34,541 nt of DNA, taken from positions 1-34,541 of the forward strand of contig NZ_PJPV01000113.1 of NCBI RefSeq assembly GCF_002864045.1, given 5' to 3'. How positions within the stretch are numbered: position 1 is the first letter of the stretch; every line of letters starts with the position of its first letter. The stretch is from Endozoicomonas acroporae. GTDB taxonomy: Bacteria; Pseudomonadota; Gammaproteobacteria; Pseudomonadales; Endozoicomonadaceae. Positions 1 to 7,316 of the stretch are shown here, piece by piece. Both the position numbers and the translations under genes were made by a program. The notes beneath the pieces were generated by a model that was not told where the DNA came from, did not search any database, and worked only from the letters and a program-made list of their open reading frames with translations.

Positions 1-204
1 GTAGTTAACCAAATGAAATCGTATTTTCTGACTAAGTGGACAGTCACTCCCGGCAACTGCTCCTGCGTTGCTCTAGCTCCTGCATCCATGCAGTCGTGCG
101 GCGTTACAACTACGGTCACATAGCTACGGCTATGCTCCCTACGTTGTGCCTTGCATAGTAACTGCCCACTTAGCCAGAAAATACGATTCCATTTGGCCAA
201 CTAC
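1..204. repeat. 204-bp inverted-repeat element with 44-bp arms
   Basis: Positions 1-44 and 161-204 are inverted copies matching at 39 of 44 positions. All five mismatches are A on the left against C on the right, read on the plus strand. In RNA from the minus strand each would therefore be a G-U wobble pair. The interior holds smaller hairpins, such as CATAGCTACGGCTATG near 119-134. No transposase is inside, so it could be a MITE-like element or the gene of a large structured RNA. The left end coincides with the window start, so the element may extend further. Confidence 0.7.
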
Positions 205-276
205 TTACATATAAAAACAACGAAGAAAGCCGGTAATTGGTTAGCCCAGAATAAAATAAGAAAAGAGGTACATTTT

Positions 277-420
277 ATGGGTGAAAGTGGATTTTACTTT
301 ATTCAACAACTACTTAACGGATTAACGATCGGTAGTACGTACGCTCTGATAGCAATCGGGTATACCATGGTCTATGCGATACCTGATAACGGGAATTATT
401 TTAAAAACAAAAAGTTATAA
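277..420 (+). pseudogene. livH: Truncated branched-chain amino acid ABC permease (LivH-like) N-terminus
   Basis: The ORF starts at ATG 277 behind an AAGAGG-like ribosome binding site. The first ~35 residues contain the LivH-type N-terminal stretch FIQQLLNGLTIGSTYALIAI followed by GYTMVYAI, the first membrane helix of the high-affinity branched-chain amino acid importer permease. Homology stops near 382; a short unrelated tail ends at 420. A normal LivH is about 300 residues, so this is the broken 5' end of a gene whose remainder is absent here. It lies 70 bp from the inverted-repeat element, consistent with breakage by an insertion or deletion. It cannot make a transporter. Identification rests on a short but characteristic motif. 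Confidence 0.6.
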
Positions 421-1069
421 TAGGGCTGCGAAATCAATTGGCATTATATTGCCGTTAGCCTTTTAAAAAGCTACTGAAAGCGACTAAAACCTGCAAGAAA
501 TAGAACGGTGTTTTTTTGTGTTGTCGTAATATAAGCGTAATGTTTTTATTTCCTCCTGAACTTGAGATAGGAAGGCCCTGAGTTGTACAGTGGGAAGCAT
601 CGTTTAGCTTGGAATGCTAATCAATTATTTTTTAGAATGTTAACTCGGTACATAAAAAGCCAGGAAGCGATTTGAAAATTATCAGGTCGATTCATCAGGT
701 TTTATTGTTAGCAGTTCTTTAATGATGGTCACAATTATGATGCCGTAGGGAATGGTGGGCGCTGCTTCTGTGTTAAATAAAAATATTGTGAATTGGTTGT
801 TACGATTAATTAAATGTTATTCGAATTAATAATTATCAGGATGGTTTTAATCAAGCGGATTCCATTGCGATTCATTTTGTTCTCATATCTTTAATTTATT
901 CCGTTTGATAAGATGCAGGATTAAAATCCAAACGTCTTAATTCCTCATTTCATATCATCAGAAGAATTAAAGCCCACTCAGCATACCCACCAAAAGTTAA
1001 TCCTTTTGAGCACCAGTAACCGCTCGACGAGATCCAAATTTAACACCCTTCTCATAAATCCTTCGCCAC
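421..1069. other. AT-rich stretch with no recognisable gene
   Basis: I see no ORF with a plausible ribosome binding site and protein-like composition here, no RNA gene and no strong terminator. It separates the livH remnant from two small minus-strand ORFs and is probably degraded sequence. Confidence 0.4.
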
Positions 1070-1204
1070 TTACGAGTTCCATAAACAATCACCAGGGCCA
1101 CCGTCTGGCATCCAGAACCAGCAGCAGAACTTATCACGGATGATGAACTGGCGATGCTCAGTGAAGAAACCGTTGCAGTGGTAGACTTCAGGGAATGAAG
1201 GCAT
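1070..1204 (-). CDS. Small hypothetical protein, 44 aa, possibly frameshifted
   Basis: On the minus strand an ATG at 1204 lies 10 bases downstream of GGAGG. It opens a 44-residue ORF rich in aromatic residues and cysteine (FCCWFWMPDGGPGD near the C-terminus). It starts just after the stop of the 1210-1464 ORF, so the two could be co-transcribed. After the stop a different frame reads KWRRIYEKGVKF then GSRRAVTGAQKD before a stop near 1000. That continuation also looks protein-like, so the gene may originally have been about 70 residues and carry a frameshift near 1070-1080. I do not recognise the family. Confidence 0.3.
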   Translation of the reverse strand: MPSFPEVYHCNGFFTEHRQFIIRDKFCCWFWMPDGGPGDCLWNS

Positions 1205-1209
1205 AGCCT

Positions 1210-1464
1210 TCACACCTCCGCCACCAACGCCCGCCACTCCACTAACTTCTCTTCCAAATCCGCAATATGCTCCTCCAGCCCCGCCAGTTCCTGTTCGGAA
1301 ATATGCAACCGATCCCGAACATCATGGTGCCGTTTCACCCATCGCTGCAGAACCGACAGCTCTTCCTCAGCCACCATCACCCGCACCACCATGGACGGGA
1401 TGGAGGAGTAACTAATCTTGCCCTGGTTGTTTCAGGGTACCTGTGCCAGATGAATACGATCCAT
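1210..1464 (-). pseudogene. Small hypothetical protein interrupted by an in-frame TGA
   Basis: A strong ribosome binding site (AAGGAG, 8 bases spacing) precedes ATG 1464, which begins MDRIHLAQVP. Codon 11 is TGA. The same frame then stays open for about 73 more codons to 1210, encoding a charged, heptad-like helix (SEQELAGLEEHIADLEEKL). The simplest reading is a TGG-to-TGA nonsense mutation in an ~84-residue protein with a coiled-coil C-terminus. A restart at the internal ATG at 1392 would give 60 residues. I do not recognise the family. Confidence 0.4.
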
Positions 1465-1744
1465 AGCAACGTCTCCTTTGATATCGCTTCTGCTGAACGC
1501 AGCAGACGATTGAATAGAAGACAATAGTACTAAGTTAAGAAACCGTATCCCATCCCCAACGCGGGAAAAATGGCATTGGCCTTGCTTAAGCATTTGGGAT
1601 GATGGTAAGTATTGATACGTATCAATGTTTGCAGAATGCCTATGGTTAATAATCGCGCACCGTCAGCAATCAGGATGCCCTGGCAATAAAACAGAGCCTG
1701 AACACTGCCTGAACTTCGGAGCCATCAAGGGAGGCAACACCAAA

Positions 1745-1966
1745 ATGATCGGAATCGAGAAATACACACTCAAGGATGGCCAAACCGGTTGGCAGGTGAG
1801 TCTTTCTGCAAAAACGCAGAATCAGGCGGAGAGCGCAGTGCAAACCCGACGCTTCAGTTGCGCCCGATACGGCGAACAGGCTTTTCAAAAGGCACTGGAA
1901 TGGTTTGAAAACAGTTACTACCAGGCGGCTGAAATAAAGATTAAATCCTCCACAGCCAGCAACTGA
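1745..1966 (+). CDS. Small protein, possible AP2-like DNA-binding fold, 73 aa
   Basis: ATG 1745 is chosen because GGGAGG lies about 10 bases upstream; the frame is open further back but lacks a better start. The 73-residue product has a strand-rich first half (YTLKDGQTGWQVSLSAK) and then RRFSCARYGEQAFQKALEWF. This layout, with basic strands, a Gly-Trp and a C-terminal amphipathic helix, resembles AP2-type DNA-binding domains of phage and mobile-element proteins. The resemblance is by eye only. It ends 20 bp before the CRISPR mini-array and is transcribed toward it. Nothing links it functionally to the cas genes. Confidence 0.45.
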   Translation: MIGIEKYTLKDGQTGWQVSLSAKTQNQAESAVQTRRFSCARYGEQAFQKALEWFENSYYQAAEIKIKSSTASN

Positions 1967-1985
1967 AGGCTGCAGAAGATTTAAC

Positions 1986-2137
1986 CGCTTTCCCCCCGCT
2001 CGCGCAGGGAAATCAACAAAAACAGGCTTACCCAGTGATGGGCCTTCCCGCTAACCCCCGCTTGCGCAGGGAAATCAACAAAAACAGGCTCACCCAGAGA
2101 CGGGGCCTCCCGCTAACCCCCGCTTTCGCAGGGAATG
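1986..2137 (-). CRISPR. Degenerate type IV mini-array: three repeats, two near-identical spacers
   Basis: Three ~28-nt repeats lie at 1986-2013, 2048-2075 and 2110-2137 with exact 62-bp spacing. In the cas-operon orientation each has the hairpin core CCCTGCGCAAGCGGGGG followed by TTAGCGG. The leader-proximal copy (2110-2137) and the distal copy (1986-2013, GGGGGGAAAGCGG) are degenerate. The length and hairpin resemble the I-E-like repeats used by type IV-A systems. The two 34-nt spacers differ at only about five positions, so the unit could also be called a 62-bp tandem repeat. The location directly downstream of csf2 supports a CRISPR array. No promoter or leader was identified. Confidence 0.6.
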
Positions 2138-2187
2138 GCGTAATAATAACCCATTGATGGATAAAGGCTATTTTTCAGAAAGTATTT

Positions 2188-3312
2188 TTACGCCACCGCC
2201 GTCTGTGGATTAAACGCAGTAAAATCCAACCCATACTTCCCGGGATCAACAAAAGCCTCCTGCGCCTTCTCAAGCGCATCCTGAAGCGTAGAAAGCCCAT
2301 TCTCAGGAATAATCTCAAAATCCAGCAGTCCAACCTTAACCCGGCCAAGGGTTATGGGATCTTCCAGGTCATCACTCCAGGTTTTCACCTCCCAGTCCAG
2401 GGCAAACTCACCTTTACCGTCCGCAGCATGAGCACCCACATAAGGCCGTTTGCTGATCTGTTTCAGCGCATACAAGACAAAGCCAAGGTCAAGATCATTA
2501 GCCCGGGTGATATCAATGCCGCTTTTCATCACCGTGCCAGGGCAGATGGCTTCATAGCCTTCCACCGGTCTTACCAGGGTTTCTGTGGGTCCTTCTTTTT
2601 CTGACTTAATGCCCGACTTGATCTCTTCAAGTCTGTTGAGTTGGTCACCGAGCTGTTTCTTCTCAATCGACGAGGCGGTTGCATAACGCTTTTTCACCTG
2701 CTTGATTTCTTCCTCTATTTCACGAACCTTGCGGGCAATCTCACTATCTTCATTGATGATGCGCTTGAGCTTATCCACATCATCATCCGAGAGCAGGTCC
2801 ACCAGTTCCTCATTCCGTTTGTGGGGCATCGCCCGCATTTTGCTGTGCAGATAGTAAACCTGCTGGTCAGAATCTACCGGAATCCAGTCGTTTACCCCCA
2901 GGCTTCCGGCATGTTTCCAGAACCCGCCCAGGCTGATCAACGGGTTTACCGAGCGCAGGCCACCTTCCCGTTCCACAATGCCAGCCATCGATACCGAACT
3001 CAGCTCCTTAGCCATCTCACCAATGGCCACGCCCTGAATTAACATAAAGTGGTCTTTTAATGGCAGTTGCCCACCGGCGGCCTTGCATGCCCCCTTCAGC
3101 AATGCTTCACGAATCCGATGGCGCAGCTGAGTGCCCGGAAAGAACACTGGCGAACGATCCAGCTTGGCCCCCAGCCTGGGTAACCGTTGCAGGTCTTTGG
3201 TGCCGGTGGGTGAGGCAAAGTTATCGTCTGGCCGGTTTACCGCCAGTCCTGAGATCGCAGTTGTATACCCGCGAAAGTAAATGGAACGGCGCTTTGCTGA
3301 AAGGTTTACCAT
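2188..3312 (-). CDS. csf2: Csf2 (Cas7-like) type IV CRISPR backbone protein
   Basis: This 374-residue protein is the probable Cas7-family subunit that polymerises along the crRNA to form the type IV effector backbone. It begins with an RNA-recognition-like strand (RRSIYFRGYTTAISGLAVNR), then a basic segment around residues 55-80 (FPGTQLRHRIREALLKGACK) typical of Csf2/Cas7. A long charged helical insertion at about 170-245 is predicted coiled coil (IARKVREIEEEIKQVKKRY). The C-terminal part returns to the Cas7-like core. AAGG precedes ATG 3312. It is the last gene of the operon and is separated from csf3 by a palindromic repeat. Assignment rests on context plus family features; Csf2 has no catalytic motif. 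Confidence 0.75.
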   Translation of the reverse strand: MVNLSAKRRSIYFRGYTTAISGLAVNRPDDNFASPTGTKDLQRLPRLGAKLDRSPVFFPGTQLRHRIREALLKGACKAAGGQLPLKDHFMLIQGVAIGEMAKELSSVSMAGIVEREGGLRSVNPLISLGGFWKHAGSLGVNDWIPVDSDQQVYYLHSKMRAMPHKRNEELVDLLSDDDVDKLKRIINEDSEIARKVREIEEEIKQVKKRYATASSIEKKQLGDQLNRLEEIKSGIKSEKEGPTETLVRPVEGYEAICPGTVMKSGIDITRANDLDLGFVLYALKQISKRPYVGAHAADGKGEFALDWEVKTWSDDLEDPITLGRVKVGLLDFEIIPENGLSTLQDALEKAQEAFVDPGKYGLDFTAFNPQTAVA

Positions 3313-3330
3313 GTTAATACCTTAATTGAT

Positions 3331-3415
3331 CGCTGCCCGCCTCCCGCTGCCCGCTTCCCGAAAAAGATAAGATGCATGCTTTTACGGGAAGCGGGAGGCG
3401 GGGCAGCGGGAAGCG
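3331..3415. repeat. Heptamer-based palindromic repeat between csf3 and csf2
   Basis: Arms at 3331-3360 and 3385-3415 are near-perfect inverted copies. Each arm is built from four degenerate 7-nt units of CGCYKCC type. The loop (3361-3384) reads TAAAAGC...ATCTTTTT on the minus strand, like the loops of the copies at 7226 and 8188, so this copy is in the opposite orientation. The hairpin would form in the cas mRNA between csf3 and csf2. Confidence 0.8.
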
Positions 3416-3420
3416 TATAT

Positions 3421-4185
3421 TTAAATCACCACCCGCCGAACCTTCTCAACCGCCACCGCATCAACCGTCGAAAAACGATGATGGGTTTTCCAATAAGGCG
3501 CACGCACCGGCAAGGGCTCCGAGGCCAATGCACCCAGACCACCCATGGCAGACGCTTCCAAAGAACCATCCTGAGCTGCTGCCCGCAAAAAAGAACACGG
3601 CAAATTCCTCGCCACCTGCCCATGAGCATCAATAAACGAAAAATCCTGCCCGATCTCCTTAATGGCCATCTGCTTAACTGTCCCCGAACCGGAATTGGCA
3701 TTCACCCCGATACGGGCACAATAAAACTGCACCAGACGTTCAATACGGGCGATATCACCCACACCATGAAAAACCAGGTAAGGCGAATAGTAAGCCTGGT
3801 ATTTATTCAGCCTCTGTCTTTCCGGCCCCCCTTTGATATAAACATTCCGATACCGCTCCGCCCTGGCAGGGGTTCTCATCCAGGTCGGTTGCAGGGTCTC
3901 GTCCCGCAGGTCGTCACCATGGCGCATATTGCCCACATAATGTCGGGTGCAGGCGACAATGGACTGCTTCGCCGTCACCCCAAACGCCAGGGCACTGGCG
4001 TGATAAATGCCGTAATCCTGATTAAACAACAGCAAATCATCCAGCATCGACAGCGCCTTTTCGGTACAACCGGTATGGCGAAAGCAGACATTGGATAAAA
4101 GACCATCCATGTGTATGGCGCTGTCCCGGAGGGTGATATTGGAACCGAGCTCAAAGGTCAGCTCAAAGGGTTTCATCATAGCCAT
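3421..4185 (-). CDS. csf3: Csf3 (Cas5-like) type IV CRISPR effector protein
   Basis: This 254-residue protein is the probable Cas5-group subunit that caps the crRNA 5' end. The N-terminus (KPFELTFELGSNITLRDSAI followed by HMDGLLSNVCF) fits the Csf3 start, where a beta strand is followed by the HxDGLL motif. A central tract (TPARAERYRNVYIKGGPERQ) is followed by LNKYQAYYSPYLVFHGVGD. A glycine-rich C-terminal loop (SASAMGGLGAL-like, EASAMGGLGALASEPLPVRA) resembles Cas5/Cas6 RAMP loops. GGGAGGT lies 7-8 bases before ATG 4185. The start overlaps the end of csf4 by 10 bases, implying translational coupling. Its position between dinG and csf2 supports the call. Confidence 0.78.
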   Translation of the reverse strand: MAMMKPFELTFELGSNITLRDSAIHMDGLLSNVCFRHTGCTEKALSMLDDLLLFNQDYGIYHASALAFGVTAKQSIVACTRHYVGNMRHGDDLRDETLQPTWMRTPARAERYRNVYIKGGPERQRLNKYQAYYSPYLVFHGVGDIARIERLVQFYCARIGVNANSGSGTVKQMAIKEIGQDFSFIDAHGQVARNLPCSFLRAAAQDGSLEASAMGGLGALASEPLPVRAPYWKTHHRFSTVDAVAVEKVRRVVI

Positions 4186-6458
4186 GCCAGTACCTCCCGT
4201 GGTTTTGCCACTGCTGGCCGGGTGATCACGCCATCGGCACCGAACAAACGGGCATTATCATACTCACTGGCAAACCGTTCCGGGATCACACCCTTCAACC
4301 GGTGCTGCCGGTCCGGCCCAATCCTCGGGTCCGCCACCCAGGCGGTAATGCTGTCGTTATTGGCGCGAATGCCACGGCCAATCAAGCCCTGCTGGAATTT
4401 ACGCAGGCCGCGGTCACGAATCCGGCCATACAGGGTTTTCAGCGCATCGTCCCGGCCTCGCCCCTGTTCAAGATATCGGGCAACAAAGGTATTTTCCGTC
4501 ACCTCGTTGGGCGGCTGGAGAGGAATCCGCGTGACCATAATATTTTTTAACAACTGTCGTCCATTCTTCTGCCGGATGCTGACCCCCTCCCAGGCGGATG
4601 GGGTAACAATGGCCTGAATCTCTCCGCCTTGCAGCTGCTCAATCAGGTTATCCAACCGAGTGCCTTTATTATGAAAAGCCAGGGCCGACTGATCCGCCAG
4701 GCGATCCTGCAACTCCTTCACCTCATTGAACGACGGGCAGAGGCAGAGCGTCGCACCCGAGGCAACCGCAGCCAACAGCATACGAGCGGTATAATCCAGC
4801 CAGGCTTCATTATATCGGGCGTCGTCTATCTCGCTCTTGTCAGAAAGAGAGTCCGAAGCAGAGTCCGAAGCAAAGGGTCTGGCAACCTCACCAGCCAGGA
4901 TAAAGCGAATATCACCGTACTGTTTCGGCGCATAATGCCCCCAGATTTTCACATCGGACTCCTTTAATCCCAGGGCCGAACGAATGGGCGTATAACGGGC
5001 CAGCCCACTCTTGCCAGAAAGCCCGAGGGTGCCGGAGGTCAGCATTACCGACAGCGGTGGCTGGTGATCGCCATGCTTGCCTAAAGCGCCTGAAGAAGAA
5101 ATGCCCCGCACAAACTTGCTAAAGGTCAGCCCGGCAAAGGGTTCATCAATAGCAATGGAGCCCTGCCGGTTGACCGGCGACCAGGCAATGCAATTGGCCT
5201 GCTTTTTATCGTTCAGTACATTATTCAGCGATTGATAAAACCCTTTAACCGCATTGATTTTATCCGCAGAAGCTTCACTGCCGGAGGGCATATTCGCCCC
5301 TGTCTTACCCAGCAGAGGCTGCAGGCAACTCATCACCTCTTTAATGGACTGGATATAATTCAGGCTGGCATGAGCGGGTAGCTCTTTCGATAACACACAG
5401 CGGGTATCGGTAAACAGGTTGCCGGTCTCATCCAGCACCTGCTGCAAACCCAGCAAAGACTGGCACGCCTTTTTGGTGTCGCTACTTTTCCAGCCAGCCT
5501 CCTCATACAACTCTTGCAGAATAGACGAAATCCGTCGTGGAGAACTGCGCAGCCGTAAAATACTCTCCGCCGCTTCCGGCATCCGGTCGGCTTCATCGGT
5601 GATCAAGTATGCGAAGCCCACCTTTTCAGAAACCATTCTTAAATTATTTCTACCATTTGAATCTGATCTCCGTTCATCCTGAGCGGAGTCGAAGGATGCC
5701 TGGTACGGCACATGGGTTCGGAGTTCACGCCCTTCGACAGGCTCAGGACGAACGGGGTTTGAAGGCTCTCCCTTAAAGACGGGAATCCCTCTCGCATAAA
5801 GCATCGAGCAGGTATGACTGGTCAAAACAATATCTGAATGGCTGGCCGCTTCACAGTCGGCATGGTACCAGTAGGCATCGTCGGCGGAGCAATGTTCCGT
5901 CAGGGCAATGGCCGAGGCCGTATCGCCCGGGTTAACACCGGCGGCATTTTCCGACCAGTATTTCACATAAATATGGGGGCCATACTGCTTGCTGATTTTC
6001 TTATGCAGTGCCAGCAGTTGCTGTTTACTGGCGACACCATCGGTGGTTTCTGCCAGTGCCAACAAGCGACTGGCGGAAATATACTGAGCCCGGCCCAGAC
6101 GGTTAGCCACCGTCACCGGCCGCAGCTGAAGATGCTGAAGAATACGCCGGACCTTCTCCTTATCATCGTTCAGCTGATGAATCAGATGCACCGTATAAGT
6201 AGAGATCAGCGCCCGCTGGCCGGTCAACGAAAGATGAACCGCCAGGGGCAACAAATAGGCAAGGCTTTTGCCAATGCCGGTTTCCCCTTCCAGCATGGCC
6301 ACCGAGGGTTGTTCCAGCTGAAGCCACCGGCAAACGTCCAGGGCATAATGGTGCTGCTGCTCCCGGTACTCCATGCCGTACAACTCTGACAGCAGCCCGC
6401 CTTCCGTAAAAATGCGGTCTATTAGGTTGGTCAGAGTGAGATCATTATGGTTCGTCAT
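4176..6458 (-). CDS. csf4: Csf4, DinG-family helicase of the type IV-A CRISPR system
   Basis: An XPD/DinG-family superfamily 2 helicase, the type IV-A hallmark thought to unwind DNA at crRNA-bound targets. Visible motifs in order: Walker A (LEGETGIGKSLAYLLPLA), motif Ia (ISTYTVHLIHQL), Walker B (ITDEADRMPEAAES), a post-core SAWEGVSI block, and motif VI (QQGLIGRGIRANND) near the C-terminus. Only two cysteines lie where DinG's four-Cys Fe-S site would be (HCSADDAYWYHADC), so an Fe-S cluster is doubtful. ATG 6458 (MTNHNDL) is preferred; the frame extends to an ATG at 6500, but those 14 codons lie largely in a palindromic repeat. A second mobile palindrome (5671-5755) adds about 29 in-frame residues before Walker B. 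Confidence 0.85.
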   Translation of the reverse strand: MTNHNDLTLTNLIDRIFTEGGLLSELYGMEYREQQHHYALDVCRWLQLEQPSVAMLEGETGIGKSLAYLLPLAVHLSLTGQRALISTYTVHLIHQLNDDKEKVRRILQHLQLRPVTVANRLGRAQYISASRLLALAETTDGVASKQQLLALHKKISKQYGPHIYVKYWSENAAGVNPGDTASAIALTEHCSADDAYWYHADCEAASHSDIVLTSHTCSMLYARGIPVFKGEPSNPVRPEPVEGRELRTHVPYQASFDSAQDERRSDSNGRNNLRMVSEKVGFAYLITDEADRMPEAAESILRLRSSPRRISSILQELYEEAGWKSSDTKKACQSLLGLQQVLDETGNLFTDTRCVLSKELPAHASLNYIQSIKEVMSCLQPLLGKTGANMPSGSEASADKINAVKGFYQSLNNVLNDKKQANCIAWSPVNRQGSIAIDEPFAGLTFSKFVRGISSSGALGKHGDHQPPLSVMLTSGTLGLSGKSGLARYTPIRSALGLKESDVKIWGHYAPKQYGDIRFILAGEVARPFASDSASDSLSDKSEIDDARYNEAWLDYTARMLLAAVASGATLCLCPSFNEVKELQDRLADQSALAFHNKGTRLDNLIEQLQGGEIQAIVTPSAWEGVSIRQKNGRQLLKNIMVTRIPLQPPNEVTENTFVARYLEQGRGRDDALKTLYGRIRDRGLRKFQQGLIGRGIRANNDSITAWVADPRIGPDRQHRLKGVIPERFASEYDNARLFGADGVITRPAVAKPREVLAWL
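5671..5755. repeat. Palindromic RPEPVEG-type repeat inserted in frame in csf4
   Basis: Inverted arms CGTTCATCCTGAGCGGAGTC / CCTTCGACAGGCTCAGGACG flank about 30 bp. Translated in the csf4 frame it gives NPVRPEPVEG and later FDSAQDERR, the peptide signature left by a widespread family of intergenic palindromic repeats. Here it keeps the helicase reading frame open. It lies between the DinG cysteine region and Walker B. Confidence 0.85.
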
Positions 6459-6480
6459 AGCATCCGGTTCTTTTTTTGAA

Positions 6481-6576
6481 CCACAAAGGCACAAAGACAC
6501 AAAGGTTTTTTGGGTTTGCCTGCGCGACGCGCAGCAAACAAAAGAAGTCTTCCTTTGTGTCTTTGTGCCTTTGTGG
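6481..6576. repeat. 96-bp palindrome between csf5 and csf4
   Basis: Arms 6481-6505 and 6552-6576 are perfect 25-bp inverted copies built on CACAAAGG words. An inner 11-bp stem (GTTTGC..TGCGC / GCGCA..GCAAAC) lies between them. The sequence resembles a common dispersed palindrome whose translation gives TKAQRHK or SLCLCG peptides. The far upstream in-frame ATG of csf4 (6500) falls inside the arm, which argues for the downstream start at 6458. Confidence 0.85.
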
Positions 6577-6588
6577 TGAAAAAGCTTT

Positions 6589-7218
6589 TCATTCCGCCTC
6601 TACCAACAGCCCAAAGCCAAACGCCCGTTTCCGCCCAATGCCCCGACAATAAGCCTCTTCTGCCAGCTTCGGGTCAGCAACACGGGCAACAAAGACAATA
6701 TCCGCCGCATTAATAAAGAAGTGGCGCTGTTTCAACTGCACCCGGTTCTGGCTGACAATAGCGGCATTCTGCAGCGTCATTCCGTTCTGATTAAGCAGAA
6801 GCCTGAGCCAGGGTTCCACCTCCGATGGGGCAAGACTCTTCTCTACTTTCTTGCGGCATTTTTCCCGATCTTGTTCCAGCCCTTTATTCAGATCTTTGGT
6901 TAAACAACCGTGCTGCTCCACCCAAACACGGCTGGAAAGGTTCAACCGACAGTTAAATTTCCGCAGCTCACCCGCCTCAAAACGAACAGCCTGCTCCTTT
7001 ACCCTGCTCACCTCACCCAAAGGCGGCTCCGAAGAACGAACCAGCAGCAAACTGCCACCGCTACTGCTTTTAACAGAGGGATGGGAACGCCAAAGCGGCC
7101 GGGCAGCTTCCTTATTCAACCCAAGCCCACCACCACAAACCACATCTATCACCTCCTGATGCAATTTATAAACTTGATAAGGTGGCGTCTCACTGCGCAC
7201 AACAAATTCATATATCAT
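6589..7218 (-). CDS. csf5: Csf5, Cas6-like crRNA endoribonuclease of type IV CRISPR
   Basis: This 209-residue RAMP protein probably cuts the pre-crRNA at the repeat hairpin and stays on the crRNA. The C-terminus carries the Cas6 glycine-rich loop GIGRKRAFGFGLL. The body is basic and contains a probable RNA-binding region (KDLNKGLEQDREKCRKKVEK, about residues 108-127). ATG 7218 is preceded by GGGAAG at 9 bases; that ribosome binding site lies at the edge of the palindromic repeat at 7226-7309. Catalytic residues cannot be assigned from sequence alone. It is the second gene of the operon, between csf1 and csf4. Confidence 0.8.
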   Translation of the reverse strand: MIYEFVVRSETPPYQVYKLHQEVIDVVCGGGLGLNKEAARPLWRSHPSVKSSSGGSLLLVRSSEPPLGEVSRVKEQAVRFEAGELRKFNCRLNLSSRVWVEQHGCLTKDLNKGLEQDREKCRKKVEKSLAPSEVEPWLRLLLNQNGMTLQNAAIVSQNRVQLKQRHFFINAADIVFVARVADPKLAEEAYCRGIGRKRAFGFGLLVEAE

Positions 7219-7225
7219 TTTTTGT

Positions 7226-7309
7226 CGCTTCCCGCCGCCCGCTCCCCGCTGCCCGTAAAAGCACTGAGCTTATCTTTTTCGGGCAGCGGGAGGCGGGCAG
7301 CGGGAAGCG
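7226..7309. repeat. Heptamer-based palindromic repeat between csf1 and csf5
   Basis: Arms 7226-7255 and 7280-7309 pair. Each consists of four 7-nt units of the CGCYKCC / GGMRGCG type. The loop contains TAAAAGCACTGAGCTTATCT, matching the reverse complement of the loop at 3361-3384. Its left arm supplies the GGGAAG ribosome binding site of csf5. Confidence 0.8.
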
Positions 7310-7316
7310 CTCCTTC

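Noticed and set aside
1210..1464. Selenocysteine codon at the in-frame TGA
   Set aside because: No SECIS-like hairpin seen after the TGA and no selenoprotein family resemblance; a nonsense mutation is simpler.
2641..3042. 133-aa plus-strand ORF opposite csf2
   Set aside because: Lies fully antisense to a convincing Csf2 gene and has no features of its own. The same applies to the plus-strand frames opposite csf3, csf4 and csf5.
3331..3415. Heptamer palindrome as a CRISPR repeat
   Set aside because: Arms are inverted copies with a conserved loop and recur singly in three gaps, so this is a REP-like element, not spaced direct repeats.
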